64,000 nucleotides of DNA from Adiantum capillus-veneris (GCA_014529385.2 CM043963.1:110030912-110094911), one strand, 5' to 3'; positions 46,160 through 61,672 are shown, numbered from the stretch's first letter. Notes: generated by a model not told the origin, from the letters alone. Made by a program: numbers and translations.

Positions 46160-47399
46160 TTCGTGTTTTCTTCTTTTTCTGAGATTGGGCAATTGATGCC
46201 GGGTCTCTTTCCTCAAGAATATAATTTTGTTTTTGGAGCCTCGATCGTGTGAGTACGTTTACGGGTACCATAGGTGTACTTTGTGATGTCTCCTCAGTAA
46301 CTTCAATCAAGTTTAATGGCGTGATCTTTGGTGCGTTTGGATTATTTGGACATTGGGCAATCATATGATCTATGCCACATTGATTATACATGAGTATCGG
46401 CATTGTAGCCGTGCTCGCTTGATTGGTTTTCATTAGTGTGGCGTTCTTTTGTAGCCTAATAGGACACTCACCTACACGATGTGGACCATCTCTTAGCAGT
46501 GTATTTGATGTTTTTGCCTCTTGCCGCAAGAGCAGCTACATGATATACAGGTTTGACTTGTCCCCAATAGTCCTCCATGTAGTATTGTGGACTTTCTTCA
46601 AGCACATCCATCCCATAGGCAATATTAGGGTCCATATCTTCCTCACCACCTTCCAAACAAGCAATAGATGACTCACAACCCACTTGATTCATGAAAGTGA
46701 TTCTCAGATTTGGTGGTTGCGGTCCTAGCACTAGAGGTGGTAAGGATGTTGTTTGAACAACATTTTGGGCCCTAGGGACCATGTGTTGTGCTGTTTGTTC
46801 AAGAGGTGGGGCCGGCATCAATGCAGGCACTCAAGGTGTGTATGTCCATGCTAAGGTTGGTCTATTGGCACGCTTAAATACAATGCAATCCTTAGCTTGA
46901 TGACCTTACCTTCCAGAGGCATTGCAATTCCCATTGAATTTTACTCTCAAAGTAGGGCATTCACTGGTACTATGTGGTCCATAGCATACTGAGCACCATT
47001 GTTGCTCCCTTCTTGGATACATATGATTGTTTTGCAGAGCATGATTGTCTCTAAGACTCTCTTGAATAGCCTTGGTGAGATCTTCTAAAGTCATCTTAGA
47101 TATCTTTGGCTCCTTAGCAATAGGCTTTAGGGTCATTGGCTGATGCCCTGATGCTTGCAAGCTAATAGATTTAAGCTCAAAAGAAACTCTTTCTCCTTGA
47201 ATCATAAATTATCCTCCAATTGAATCGCATTGGTGGCGACTGCTTCCCAAGTGGTGATACCTCTAATGACTAGGCCATTGTAGATATACACATGTCGTAA
47301 TCCCCTAATGAATCTATCAAGCAATTGATTATTATTGAAGCACTCATTTGGATTACAACAGGAATTCAAATGCTTTAAGCGACTAATAAAGTCTCTCAC
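46160..47399 (-). pseudogene. Gypsy C nucleocapsid region
   Basis: The open pieces 47399-47202, 47205-46906, 46830-46468 and 46529-46146 match Gypsy A 13150-14100. The short knuckle reads CSVCYGPHSTSEC with all ligands present, unlike in Gypsy A. The second knuckle is damaged (CNASGR in place of CNVCGR) and runs into a stop at about 46906. The GHQPM segment near 47150 keeps the Gln that is TAG in Gypsy A. Confidence 0.78.
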
Positions 47400-47440
47400 C
47401 GACTCTCCTTCCTCTCGTTGGGCTTTCTAGAGTTGAGAGG

Positions 47441-48995
47441 CTACTCCCCAAAGCACTCCCTCTCGTATGTATTCTTTTCAGAAAAGTCTCTTAAGGGTAG
47501 GGTAAATCGTTTTTTCTTCCACCCTTGGGTCCTATACCAATCCCCTACCTTCCCACTTAAGGTTAGGCTTAAAGAATTACTCTTATGCAGGTCATTGTGT
47601 TCTCCTAGAGAATCGCATACTTGTTCAAACACTTCAATATGATTTCTCACATCCCGATCTCCACTAAATTTTTGTGTGAGCTTGGCTATTTGTACTGCCT
47701 TACTTCTAGGCTCTCTATCAGGCGTGTTACGCATATTCTCAGCAATAGATCGACCAATAGCTTGAGCAAATATTGCCAAGTCACCTAAGTGAGTAGGCAC
47801 CGTGGGTGAAGGTGCTCTAGAGACTACATGTGGAATAGGTATTGGCATTGGTCTTGGCGCATAGGAAGCCCTTGGGTTCCATGTTTGGTACGGTGTTGTG
47901 CCATGTGGCGGCCCAAAGTTCATATGTGTGGCCCTAGGCATAACAGACATTGAATGTGACATGCTAATGCTAGCAAGTATAGTCCCATGGAAATAAGAAC
48001 TTGTGTGTTGTGGTTGTGGAGCATAGGTTGTTGAAACAATGGGAAGAGTAGGGGCTACATGAGTACGAGGACCCATGGGTGTATACAATTGGTACACACT
48101 TGTAGGTACTGTTGCAGGAATTGAGCTACCATGTAGCGGTGCTTTACTAACAAATGAGGTCCATGGCGTATTTCTTGGCATGCCCATAATTGGGGTAGGC
48201 ATGGTAGCCGTGATATCATCAAGGGAAAGATGAGCTAGACTTGGAAAGGTAAAGCTATCACTTGTAGGCTCAGATTGCACTAAGACACCTGGAGGAACAA
48301 CATATGGAGGATCCATAGAACTTACCAAGGGAGTCTCCAATTGCAATAAGGTCAGTTGTTTAGCCTTTCCTATATATAAGAATCTCATGAGACCCGTTGA
48401 AGGCATGTTGATCCCCTTGTTCTGTCTCTCTAACTCAATGACCCTATGGATGACCTCACAAACTCTTTGTTGTTGATCCTCCACACGAGTAGCACCCATT
48501 GTGGATTGTAGGACATCTAACCAACCCACATGATAGGTGTGACCTGTGTATAGGTCGGTTAGAGTTTTCGTTTGTAGTTCGTACTCCTAGTTCTCATTTA
48601 AGAACTCTCCATCTAGGATTGAGGTGTTAGGGGTGTCCTTTGAGCTAGATGCAATGTTGCTTTCTAGGGATTGGCCCTTAGCGGTTGCTAAGTGAGGAGC
48701 ACTTGATTGCTCTCTTAGCAAGGATATTGACATAGGGGCTTTCGCTTTTAACTCTCTTAGTTGCTCCACCTTGCGTAAGCTCCCAATTTCCTTTTCCTTG
48801 CTGCAAGGATATATCGCTCAACCTCTTACACTTCGGCAAGGCTTCTACCATCGGGTAATATGACCTCGGAGGGGAATAGTTCTGAAGACTCAGGGGGTGC
48901 AGTGAATGAAGTATTCATGTGCACATTCTCTAAGGGCATAGGGTCTGCATGATCATGAACAGAGAATTTACTTCCCCACCCCCCTCATTTACATC
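47441..48995 (-). pseudogene. Gypsy C gag, central part
   Basis: The 362-codon frame 48529-47441 is homologous to Gypsy A on both sides of its Copia insertion (the VMPRATHMNFGPPHG region near 47930), so it reads through the target site. It keeps GKAKQLTL (Gln where Gypsy A has TAA) and ends by frameshift after SGKVGDWYRT. Upstream, 48769-48587 is cut by a TAG (NEN/EYELQT; Trp in A, Arg in B). A TAA at 48826 stands where A and B have Gln (EVQEVERY and EVQEVKRY). A frameshift near 48955 precedes the CACTA junction. Confidence 0.8.
48993..48995. other. CACTA target-site duplication ATC, left
   Basis: The three bases precede the terminal CACTACAACA. The same ATC follows the other terminus at 56416-56418, the 3-bp duplication expected for CACTA transposons. 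Confidence 0.88.
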
Positions 48996-49120
48996 CACTA
49001 CAACACAACATGGAGATATCGACGCGCGTATATCGACGGAATTAGCGGGCGTCGATATACGCGTCGCATTGTGCGTCGATATACACGAGGAAAGGCTTTA
49101 TTTCCCACGCGTATAGCGAC
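48996..49120 (+). repeat. CACTA left terminus and subterminal repeats
   Basis: After the terminal CACTACAACA the segment has at least five copies of CGTCGATAT or its complement within 110 bp. It is GC-richer than the surroundings. Confidence 0.82.
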
Positions 49121-50843
<1,723 letters not shown>

Positions 50844-53800
50844 ATGGCAACGTCATCAACTAACATGGAGGAAAAGATTGCATGCTCGTGCATGCTCTGC
50901 AAGTATCAAATCATGCGCAAGCGTAGGATATGTAATGAGCATGTGCACAAGTACGGAGAGTTTGCTAGAGAAACCGTGCAAAATTTGTGATACGACTCCT
51001 ACGGAACGGTCATTGATTTCCGCGACATAGCACCTACATCTGAGAGAGAGAGAAAAAAGATTATGCGTGAAGGTCTGACCAATATAGAGCCACGGATGGA
51101 AGCAGAAAAGGGCTTACAGACAGAAGACGACAACATGGAGGAGATGCTGGATGCCTTCTTCCAGACAAGCGAGGAGAACGCGAACGACGCAGCACCAGAA
51201 GCCGTGCCCCTATCTCCTGAAGACATGTTGAGGAAGTTGGCACGTCAACCAATGTATGAAGACGCCAAAATATCTGTGCTTCGTACTTGTCTGGCGTTTT
51301 TGAATCTTCAGTCAGTGTACGGGTGGTCAGATGCAAGCGTCACTGCTTTGTTTAGGTACGTAATTTACAAAAGAGATTTTCCGATTGCAACAGTGATGTG
51401 CTCGGAGAGCTTTTTAATTTAATGTGGCTTAAACAGGTTATTGCGGGAGCAACTTCTCCCGGCTGGCAAAGAAATGCCCCCCTCCAGGCCAGACGCAAAG
51501 CAACTTCTGACCTCAGTTGGCTTGGACTACAACAAGATTCATGCATGTCCAAATGATTGGATTCTTTTTCGCAATGAATTCGCAGATTGTCTGTCGTGTC
51601 CTAAGTTCGGAGAAATGCGCTACAAACAAGATGCAGTTGGCGAGACAGTGCCAGCTAAAGTGTTGCGGCATTTTCCTATTATTCCTAGGATAAAAAGCAT
51701 GTTTCGTTGTGGTTCCATTGCAAAGTTGATGCAGTGGCATTCTACGAATAGATCCACTGACGCAACATTTAGGGTGCCCGCTCATTCGAAGGCTTGGAGG
51801 CACATTGAAGATACCTGGACACATTTTAAGAGTGAACCACGAAATTTGCGTTTGGGCATGGCAATGGATGGAGTCAATCCATTTGGCTTGAGAAGCTTGT
51901 CATGGAGCATTTGGCTTGTGTGCCTTATCAATTACAACCTCCCGCTGTGGCTTGCTATCAAGAAGGGTCATTTGATTTTAAGCTTGATTGTACCTGGTAA
52001 GTTCAAGGCAAAAAACATGGATGTTTATCTAGCTCCACTAGTTGACGAGCTCCAGGAGTTATGGCATGGGATCGACATAGCACATGCGGTTGAACCAGTA
52101 GAACAACAGCATGAAAGGATCCATGGACTTCTTATGTGGACTATGCATGATTGGCCAAGATATGGAGAAGCTTTTGGTAATGGTTATTGATTTACAAAAT
52201 TCTCGCTATTCGCAAGCCCTTTGCCTTGGCCTGATTCATACTTTGATATATGTAGGATTAACAACTTCGGGATACAATGCATGTCCAATTTGCGGGTAGT
52301 CTTTGGATGTGCGCTATTCTACCTCTCTTCGAAAGACAATTTATCAAGGCCACCACCATTATCTTCCAGATGGCCATCACTTGCGAAAAGGCCAGCTTGG
52401 TCGCGTTGAATGTCGTCCTATGCATGTACAAGAGTGGCGTCGCCGATGGGAGCAACATGAGGGGCAACCTGCTCCAGGAATGAAACGTTTGTCCATTCTC
52501 CATACAGTGCCGTACTGGGGTGATCTACTAATTAACCATTTGCTGGATTCAATGCATATATTCAAGAATGTTGGAGAGCTCCTCTGGAAGACAATCATGG
52601 GAATGAAAGACAATCGAGCTTCACGAGATGATTTGCAGTCGGTTGAAAAGATACCAGAGCTGTGGCCTTTCACCAATGCAGCTGGTCAAACAAAACTTCC
52701 AAGAGCGCCATGGGTATTGCTAAAAAACGAAGAGCGACAAGTCAAAAGGGTGATTTCAGAGTTCAGGACGCCAACAGGATATATGCGATGTCTCAAGACA
52801 GCATTCACCCGTGACGATCAATTGTCAGGGTTGAAATCGCACGACTGGCATAAGTTCTTGCAATTCATTCTTCCAATTGCGATCAAGGGGTGTTTAACGG
52901 AGGAAGTGCGGACTTGCATATACAAGATTTCAGAGATAGTGTGGTGGATCTCTTCCAAGGAGATACGGGAGGAATCTATTGCAGTTGCAAGGGCTAACTC
53001 CATTGAGGCAGTTTGCATGATTGAGAAGTATCTACCCACGAGCTGCCTAACTATCCAAATGCACTTGCTCGTCCATGTAGTAGATGAGGTTGCAGTGGCA
53101 GGTACAGTCCACAGCCGTTGGATGTTCTTTCTAGAGAGGTTCATGAAAACACTTAAGGGTCTTGTTCGCCAAAAAGCGCATCCAGAGGGGAGCATGGCAG
53201 AAGGATGGTTGGTGCAAGAGTCTCTTGTATTGACGACCGAATTTCTATCTGTTTCTGACCCAGAAATGCCTTGACTGTGGATTGATGAGGAGGATGCAAG
53301 ACTGGTGGGACAGGAGCCGCAAGGGCAAGGGGTGCCGAAGAAAATGAACCTGGCCATGCGAGAAAAGATCATGAAGTTCTGTATACTAAATTCAGCGCCG
53401 ATGCAAAAATGTCTTGAAAGGTACGAAGAAGAGAAAGAGAGACGCAATCTAGAGCGACAGGATTTCAGGCGAAGTCGAACGACTAGAGGCTTACCCTTGC
53501 CAGACTATCTCGCTCCTCTACCTGAATTCCCTACAATGGCATGGTTGGACAAGACAGTGAGAGCAGCTCGACAGATCGGAGAACCCATATCTCTAGAAGA
53601 GGAAGAGCTGGCTATTGGATGTGACTGGAAGTATCATACATACATGGCACTGTGGTTGCATGGAAAGCATTTCAGAACACAAAAAATTGACAGAAGAAGA
53701 AACACGTTTGACAGTGGGGTAATGGTTAGTTTCATGCAAAAGAGCAGGGCCAGTGCTAGAGACACGAATGAGAGCACTAGCAACCTGGATTACTGTGGTC

Positions 53801-54335
53801 TGGTGTCAAATATCCTGAAAGTAAGCTTCAGATGGTTTGAGTTTTGTTGGATGTGAAGTGGTTCAAGGTGATTACTTCTGGTCGCAATGCAACGGTACGC
53901 AGAGATGGAAACAAACTTGTGAAAATAGATTCTACAAAGACTTGGACAGATGCGAGCGACACATTTGCTCTCCCCGAACATTGCGAGCAAGTGGTCTTTG
54001 TACCGGACCCTCGAGAGCGACAATGGTGGTTTGTGGTTCAGGTTGCTCCAAGAAATAAACAAGTATTTGAAGGGCAAGATCTCCTGGAGGAAAGTCAGTC
54101 AGACGACGTCCATACTACTGTGACATTAGATGAGATGGACGAAGGTATGGCAGAGGAAGCTGATAGATATACGAGGGATGACGCAGACGAGCCAGAATTG
54201 ACACTTGTAGATGAAGATGCAATGGATGAAGACAATCTGTCAAAACGAGTTAGGACAGAGTTATGTTTGCAATTAGAGATAGACTATGATACGGTGCAAG
54301 ATCTTATCGATGATGCCTCACTCGTCGAGGCCTAG
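50844..54335 (+). pseudogene. CACTA transposase (TNP2 type), two introns, four lesions
   Basis: The transposase cuts the element ends and moves it. Exon 1 (50844-51355) starts MATSSTNME and has the Cys-rich N-terminus CSCMLCKYQ. Exon 2 (51437-52176) gives the hallmark LGLDYNKIHACPND, MAMDGVNPFGL and YNLPLWLAIKKG (TNP2 core). Exon 3 (from 52256) continues LTTSGYNACPICG, then HTVPYWGDLLINHLLDSMH, and TNP2 C-terminal parts. GT/AG borders and phases agree for both introns (51356-51436, 52177-52255). Lesions: TGA 50988, TAG 52297, TGA 53272 (probable Trp) and a frameshift near 53844. The gene ends at TAG 54333-54335 in an acidic tail. Confidence 0.88.
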
Positions 54336-54442
54336 GCTTGTAAGTGTTTATGTGAAGACTTTGATTTAAAATTAAGCTTAAAGTTAATTTAAACAACTAT
54401 GTTCTGACGCTTTATTTTACTTTCTTTGTGCAGGACTTTAGT

Positions 54443-55577
54443 ATGGCAGACGAGATTCCAGATCTCGCTTCCATGAGTGCAAATGCATTCATGGGCTTCG
54501 TTACACAGATGACGCCTGCTCAGATGGCACAGGCTTCTCAGTGTTGGGTAGCCAGAGGCACGGGTACTACGCCTCCGGGCTTCACACCCGAGGGACCGAA
54601 GCCTAGGGGGGGACGCCTACGGGGTTCACGACGCCTATGGGTACGACGCCTTCTTCTCCCATCACGGCCGCTTCGACACCTAGGGGTGGGGCAGAGGCGG
54701 GTACATCCTCATCTCCGCAGCACAAGCGCACTCGCCGATCTCGGCGATCGTCGGGTGGAGGTGGTGGTTGTTGTGGAGGAGGGTCCACAGATGCTTTGAC
54801 CCCTCCTCGCTTACGACCCCCGTCTTACCCAGGCACACCTCTCGACACACCTCTTGGCACACCTCGGACACCTTGGGGGGCACACGATCCTAGTGCCTCC
54901 AAGCTCTATACTGTACGGGGAGATGGTTCTGTTGACATGGATAGAGTCGGGACTGAGATGCGACAGCGGATTCACTAGCTCGTGGAGCTGCAGTTTTTGA
55001 CCAGAATTCTGACGTCTTGGGATCAGCAAGAAAAGGAAAAAGTCACTTACATAGTGGAGACCATCCTGAGAGAGTACCAGCCTGCTCCGGGTTCTTCCGT
55101 TGTTTATGCGCAGTGGATCAAGGGTGTTGCACGGGACACCATCAAACATCGACGAGATGCAGCTCGGAAGGCTTTCAGGACCGGCTCATCGAAGCCTTCG
55201 GGCATCCCACACGAGACGTGGCTGCAGATCAGGGAGGATGAGCGGACAGCGGCCACGTGGTTCAAACAGCAGTGTGAGGCCACGCAGGTACGACAGATGA
55301 CTAGGGGGGCATCTCATCTTGGCAGCGGAGGCTTCGACACCTTTAGTTATGAGTTTGTGAGTTTCTAATCCAATCTTAACTATGGCATTTTTTAAAACGC
55401 GATGAATCATGTATTCTTATTACTTTGATTTTTGTATAAACGCAGAATCTTGCGATGCATCGAGCTCCATTACGCAAGGAGGAGTCAGATGGATATCGCA
55501 GAGGTATCTATGAAGTACTGAATGATCTTGAAGCTTCAGGAGAGCCTGTAGACTGGGAGGCCTTACAGTCTCGTTGA
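54443..55577 (+). pseudogene. CACTA second gene, Ptta/En-Spm-like protein
   Basis: The ATG at 54443 opens MADEIPDLASMSANAF, 10 bases after a splice acceptor-like TTTGTGCAG, so a non-coding 5' exon is possible. A Thr/Gly/Pro-rich stretch follows and breaks at a run of seven G at about 54605. The next frame has SPQHKRTRRSRRSSGG and a TAG at 54976. It then reads a conserved domain (WIKGVARDTIKHRRDAARKA, then SKPSGIPHETWLQI) resembling plant transposase-associated proteins of the En/Spm group. An intron (55357-55445) in phase 0 leads to NLAMHRAPLRKEESDGYR and TGA at 55575. Its role is probably DNA binding or assistance to the transposase; this is inference. Confidence 0.7.
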
Positions 55578-56299
55578 TCGCTTGAGGTGAGACGTTAATA
55601 TGTGTGAGTTGATTTAATTAAGTCAGTATATGTGAAGTAATATCAATACTAATTTTGTGAGTTGTCCTATGTGCAGGTTGCGACGCCTAGTCATTAGTGG
55701 ACCAGATTTCATCTATATGCTTTGTGAGACACAGACACGCTTCTGTGTCTCTTTTTTGTACAAACAGTTAGTGTTCAGACAGTTATTGTTTCCCTTATGG
55801 TTATGATTATTGTCATTGTCATTGTATAGACAGTTATTGTTTCTCTTTCTGGTTATGCTTATGGTTATTGTTAATTTTGTTTATGGTTATGGTTATCTGC
55901 ATTATGGTTTTGATCAAAGTGATTATAGCCGGTTATGGTTTGAAGTTATGGTTATGATTTTAAGTTATGGTTATTCTTTTAAGTTATGGTTATGCTTTAA
56001 GTTATGGCTATGCTTTTCAGTTTGTACGGTTGTCTTTCATTGGCCTTAAATCTCATGTGAGATCCTACATGGATAGCATGTAGGAGGTGTATCCATGATA
56101 TGGTTTTTTTTGAAAAGTTTATGTAAAAACAAAGGGAACTCTACCGAAATTTCTACGCGCGGTAGCATGGTTGATATTTTGGTGTTGCTCGCTTTCTTGG
56201 GCAGAGGGCAGGAAGTCTGGCTGTGGCTGTGTCCATCTTTTAACTGGGCACAGGCCAGGCTATCTGTCCTCTGCCCAAGAAAATTTTTTTTTTGCTATG
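55578..56299 (+). other. CACTA 3' region
   Basis: There is no convincing frame. A degenerate TTATGGTTATG-type minisatellite occupies about 55795-56020. A further splice-like pair (GAG/GTGAGACG at about 55586 and TGTGCAG/GTTGCG at about 55677) could add a short last exon to the second gene if the TGA at 55575 were a mutation. Confidence 0.55.
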
Positions 56300-56415
56300 G
56301 TCGTCGCTATGCACGTCGCTAATAGCGACTGGTTTCACAGCGACGCAGATAGCGACGCGCATAACGACGGACCGCGTCGATATCTGCGTCGATAACACCA
56401 TCTTTTGTTGTAGTG
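56300..56415 (+). repeat. CACTA right subterminal repeats and terminus
   Basis: The segment has multiple GCGACG and CGTCGATAT motifs in the opposite orientation to the left end and finishes with TGTTGTAGTG at 56415. Confidence 0.82.
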
Positions 56416-56418
56416 ATC
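56416..56418. other. CACTA target-site duplication ATC, right
   Basis: It matches 48993-48995. Confidence 0.88.
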
Positions 56419-56730
56419 ATTAGCTCCATGTTCGTAGCTAGTGGCTCTACTAAAGGTTTCCTTCAAGCGGCTAAGCACGCTCGGCCCGGACCGCGGGCCC
56501 ATGGCATGTATATATTGGCTTGAGCTATTGGGATGAGGCATTGGAATACCCTCCATGACGTCGTAGTCAGAGGAAGAGTCACTAGCTATTATGTTCGGGT
56601 CTTGGTTTGTACTACCTTGGATCCCCGCCGAGGGCACGGAACCTAAGGTAGGTGGATATTGAGAACTCGCGTAAGTCAAAATTCACTCTAGTTGCTCCGT
56701 CTCTAGCACACGACCAGAGCACAGATGCAT
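56419..56730 (-). pseudogene. Gypsy C gag N-terminus
   Basis: The start is the Met at 56730 (MHLCSGRVLETEQLE), as in Gypsy A and B. A TGA and a small deletion follow near 56680. The frame then matches Gypsy B (SQYPPTLGS, QGSTNQDPN, LKETFSRAT) until it meets the CACTA terminus, beyond which gag resumes at 48995. Confidence 0.8.
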
Positions 56731-57410
56731 GTGCCTTTGGCAACCTACAAGCATCGGAGAATAACCTCAAATGTTAACCGCTTAACTTTTTTAGGCGTCC
56801 GTTTTTACTCGTTTTTTTATGTTTTTTAATGATCGGTTTTTGATTAAAGTGTGTGATAGTTCAAAACGAGCGTATCACTCAAAGGGTTGCGGTGTGCTTT
56901 ACAAGACAACGTTCGGTCACCTGAAGCTCCGTTGGTCCTCAAAAAAGTCGATTTTTAGCTACGTGTGAAGCTAAAATACGTAATTTTAAAGGGCCACTGA
57001 GGCCTGAGCCTAAGCGTGAGCTTGGGCTTGGGTCTAGGAGATATTTCCGATCTTGGTCCTACCTTTTTTTTTGTTTGGGATAAGGTTTCCGCGGCCTGCG
57101 CGCGAGCACACACACACACTCTACCTACCTACTTACGACTAATACACCTACTGTTACACACTAACACACTTCATTAGCTCTAATAGATCTACTTCCTACT
57201 TAGTGTACTTTGCATTACACAGAACTAACAACCTTAATACTAAGACCTTATCACAGAGAAAACACAGTAACCTTTCAAAACTTCATTAACAAAGAAATAC
57301 GCAGTAGCAACACAAAATCCTTCTTCTCAACACATACACCTTCCTTCCCTACCTTTCCTACAATTAAAATTGCACCACAAAAGAAGCACAGAGTGCCATT
57401 CAAGCTTAGT
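56731..57410 (-). other. Gypsy C untranslated leader
   Basis: Non-coding and colinear with the leaders of Gypsy A and B, for example the GAGCTTGGGCTTGGGTC segment and the ACTAATACACCTACTG-rich part. Confidence 0.65.
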
Positions 57411-57460
57411 GTATGGCACTCCCTGGCAGTGGCACCAAAAATGTGGGCGCCAAAAATGTG
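57411..57460 (-). other. Duplicated primer site / LTR junction of Gypsy C
   Basis: The minus strand shows two ATTTTTGG blocks in tandem, CATTTTTGGCGCCCA and CATTTTTGGTGCCACTG. Gypsy A and B have only one. The right one resembles the LTR end plus start of the primer site, so the junction was duplicated or re-copied. Confidence 0.55.
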
Positions 57461-57640
57461 CGAGCCACAAATGGCTCCAAGCACACAACAAGCTTAAACT
57501 AGTAAGCTCAAAGATGGCGATGGTGTGTCACTCACCGCTCTATGCTTGCTGTTGTGGAGGATTCCTCGCCGCGAAGAAGAGGGAGACGCCGCTATGCCGC
57601 GCTCAACCGCCTCGCCGCTGTCGTGCTGCCGCAATGATCG

Positions 57641-57786
<146 letters not shown>

Positions 57787-57878
57787 ACATACACACACAC
57801 ACAAGGAGATGGAGATGGAGCAAGAGCACTGTTCAATTGCACAAATGAGAGAATGAGTGAATTTTAGGTTTAATTAAC

Positions 57879-57890
57879 TTTTATATGAGC
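57879..57890 (-). promoter_or_regulatory. TATA box in Gypsy C LTR
   Basis: CTCATATAAAAG on the minus strand occupies the same position as in the Gypsy A LTR. Confidence 0.6.
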
Positions 57891-58072
57891 TCGCCCCATT
57901 CACACTTGGGCGCCCATGCTTAGCCAACTAATCCCTTGAATGTTCCAGTTAGAGTGCACCTCTTATTGGCGATCACTCTTACCCTTTTCCTATTGGACCA
58001 ACAAGCCCGGTACTTGACTCTACCAAATAAATAATACGGCTTCCGTCTTAGGTGATAGGAATGTGCGTGAGG

Positions 58073-59324
58073 GTTAACACTCATGATAGCTCAACTTCTG
58101 GACATCCAGGGTATGCAGAGACCTTGAACGCAGTCAGAAGAAGTTATTTTTGGCCAGAAATGAAAGGTGATGTTCTTCGTTACGTAAAGCAGTGTTTATC
58201 TTATCAACGAATTAAAGCCGAACGAAGCAAGCTTTCCGGGCAACTCAAACCTCTTGATATACCTCAAATGAAATGGGAGTGTATCAGTATGGATTTTGTC
58301 ACTGGATTACCTTCTGTTAGAGGCTACAATTCTGTATTTGTGGTTGTCAATATGCTCACTAAGGTGGCTCACTTGATACCTGTCAAGACAACCTACAGTG
58401 CTCTGACATCAGTAGGGTTTTCATCAAGGAAATGTTTAAACTTCACGGGTTACCGATAAGAATCGTCAGTGATAGATATGTGAAGTTTACTTTGAAGTTT
58501 TGGACTTCTCTTTTTCAAGCACTTGGAACTCAGCTATGCTTCAGTACACCATATCATCCTTAGACCGATGCGCAGACTGAAAGGGTAAACCAAGTAATTG
58601 AAGATATTCATAGAGCTTATTGTTCACAAGAGCCAAGGAAATGGATTCAACATCTTCCTTTAGTTGAATATGCTTATAATTCTTTCGATCATAGAAGCAT
58701 AGGAATGTCACCATTCAAGGAACTCTATGGACAAGAGTGTATAGCTCCACTGAACTTTTCTAATCCAACTATTAAAGTGGATGCCTCAAAGAAAATGTTA
58801 GAAGACATGGAAGCGCAAACTAAAGCCATTCACAAGGATATTCAAGCAGCTCAGGACAGATAGAAACATTATGCACACAAAAAAAGATCTGAAATAACTT
58901 TTAAGTTTGGGGATAAGGTATTCCTTAGAGTTAAATCCAAGCGGAGTAATCTATCCTTGGGAAAATTCAAGAAGCTTAGTCCAAGATACTGTGGACCTTA
59001 TGAGATTGTAAAGGTTGTGAGTGACCAAGCTTACAAGTTGCAATGACCCTCAAACCTTAAAGTTCATGACGTTTTTCACGTGAGTTTTCTTAAACCCATA
59101 TATTCTCAATCCCGATCATATTGTAGATGCAGAACAAATCATTATTCCTACTCAAGGTGTTCTTGAGCTACAACGTGATTACATCCTTGAGACACGAGAA
59201 AGAAACTAAGGAATAGGAACATCATCGAACATCTAGTTAAGTGGAAGGATTTTCCAGAAGAAGACACAACTTGACAAGATCAACTAACTCTTCAGAGGAA
59301 TTACTCATACTTACCCTTTAGATG
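58073..59324 (+). pseudogene. Gypsy D integrase with chromodomain
   Basis: The zinc domain (HDSSTSGHPG, then CLSYQRIK) has lost its last Cys (Tyr; Gypsy 3 has CLSC). The core has CISMDFVTGLP, then after a frameshift near 58430 VSDRYVKF, where the second catalytic Asp position reads Tyr. A TAG at 58561 replaces the Gln of HPQTD. Another TAG at 58861 lies in a Gln-like position (QDR/KHY). A TGA lies at 59044, then the broken chromodomain (HLVKWKDFPEEDTT), with the final TGA at about 59322. It is inactive on several counts. Confidence 0.85.
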
Positions 59325-59356
59325 AGGGCATCTCAATTCTTTCATGTTGGATAGAA

Positions 59357-60695
<1,339 letters not shown>

Positions 60696-61620
60696 TGTTG
60701 GACGGATACGCCGCGGCGGACGTCAGCACAACGAGAACTCACCTAACAAGATTTGTCAGCTAAGGATGAAGCTCGACCCTCAGGCGCGTGGAAGCAAGCA
60801 TAGGGTGTCAACCTACACTCGACCGACTCGTAACTAATTTCTACAGAGGTCTCTACCAAATGTCTAAGCTACAGCCTTCAAGAGTGCATAAGAGGAAACT
60901 TCCTACAATGCTTTCTAGAGCCGAATACCCATCAAACAATCTCGAACGCCACAGAACTTGAAGGAGACCCTACTAACACCAATAGGTCGCTCTCCCTAAG
61001 GTCTATGAACCAAAATCCCAACCCAAAACATCTTGTGGAAAATCACGTAGGATGTGTGGCTGAAATTTGCAGGTCGTCATTTCTGAAATCTAAAGTGCAT
61101 AACGTGTAGATCTACTCAATACAAACGCGTGGATATCCTGAAATGTGAAAACGGATAATGTATGCTCATTGAATCACCAGATGAAGCTCGTAGGTCGAGC
61201 TCGCCGGACCGTACGCACGCAATGTAGGTGTTGGCGCATAGCTCTCATCGGGGGCAACACGTTGCACTTCTTCGCACTCGATTCCGACCACCGATTCGTG
61301 CGTAGCATCAAGATGAAGGTCTTACTCTCTCTCGTACACAGTCCGGTCACTCACAGACTTCAAAATTTTTAAAAATGACAAAAGGGTCCTTTCATTAAGG
61401 TCAAAAAGTGGTATAAATACCTTACAATTCTCAAACCCTAATGTTCCAATTTAACCATCTACTCAATCTAAGTGTCAAAACTGGGATACAATCTGGAAAC
61501 TTCTGTAAGACCAAATATTTACAAAGGTGAAATGTCGGGTCTTCTCAATAAATGAATAATTACAAAAAATAATAATCCGTCGAGCAGTCATTTTCCGTAG
61601 GGTGTGTCCAGCTTCTAACA
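60696..61620 (-). repeat. 3' LTR of element E
   Basis: The 925-bp segment begins TGTTGGACGG and ends GCTTCTAACA, imperfect inverted ends TGTTRGA. It lies inside the Gypsy D LTR with GAGCA as left flank. On the element strand it follows a polypurine tract. A TATAAATA-like box lies near 61413. No other gene is seen in it. Confidence 0.72.
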
Positions 61621-61634
61621 CTCCCCCCCTCCTT
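61621..61634 (-). other. Polypurine tract of element E
   Basis: AAGGAGGGGGGGAG on the minus strand touches the LTR start TGTTAGAAG. Confidence 0.72.
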
Positions 61635-61672
61635 GCTCATGTCGTCCCCGACATGGCTGTTGAGCTGCTTCT

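Noticed and set aside
55795-56020. TTATGGTTATG repeats as telomere-like sequence
   Set aside because: They do not match the plant telomere unit TTTAGGG and lie inside the CACTA element.
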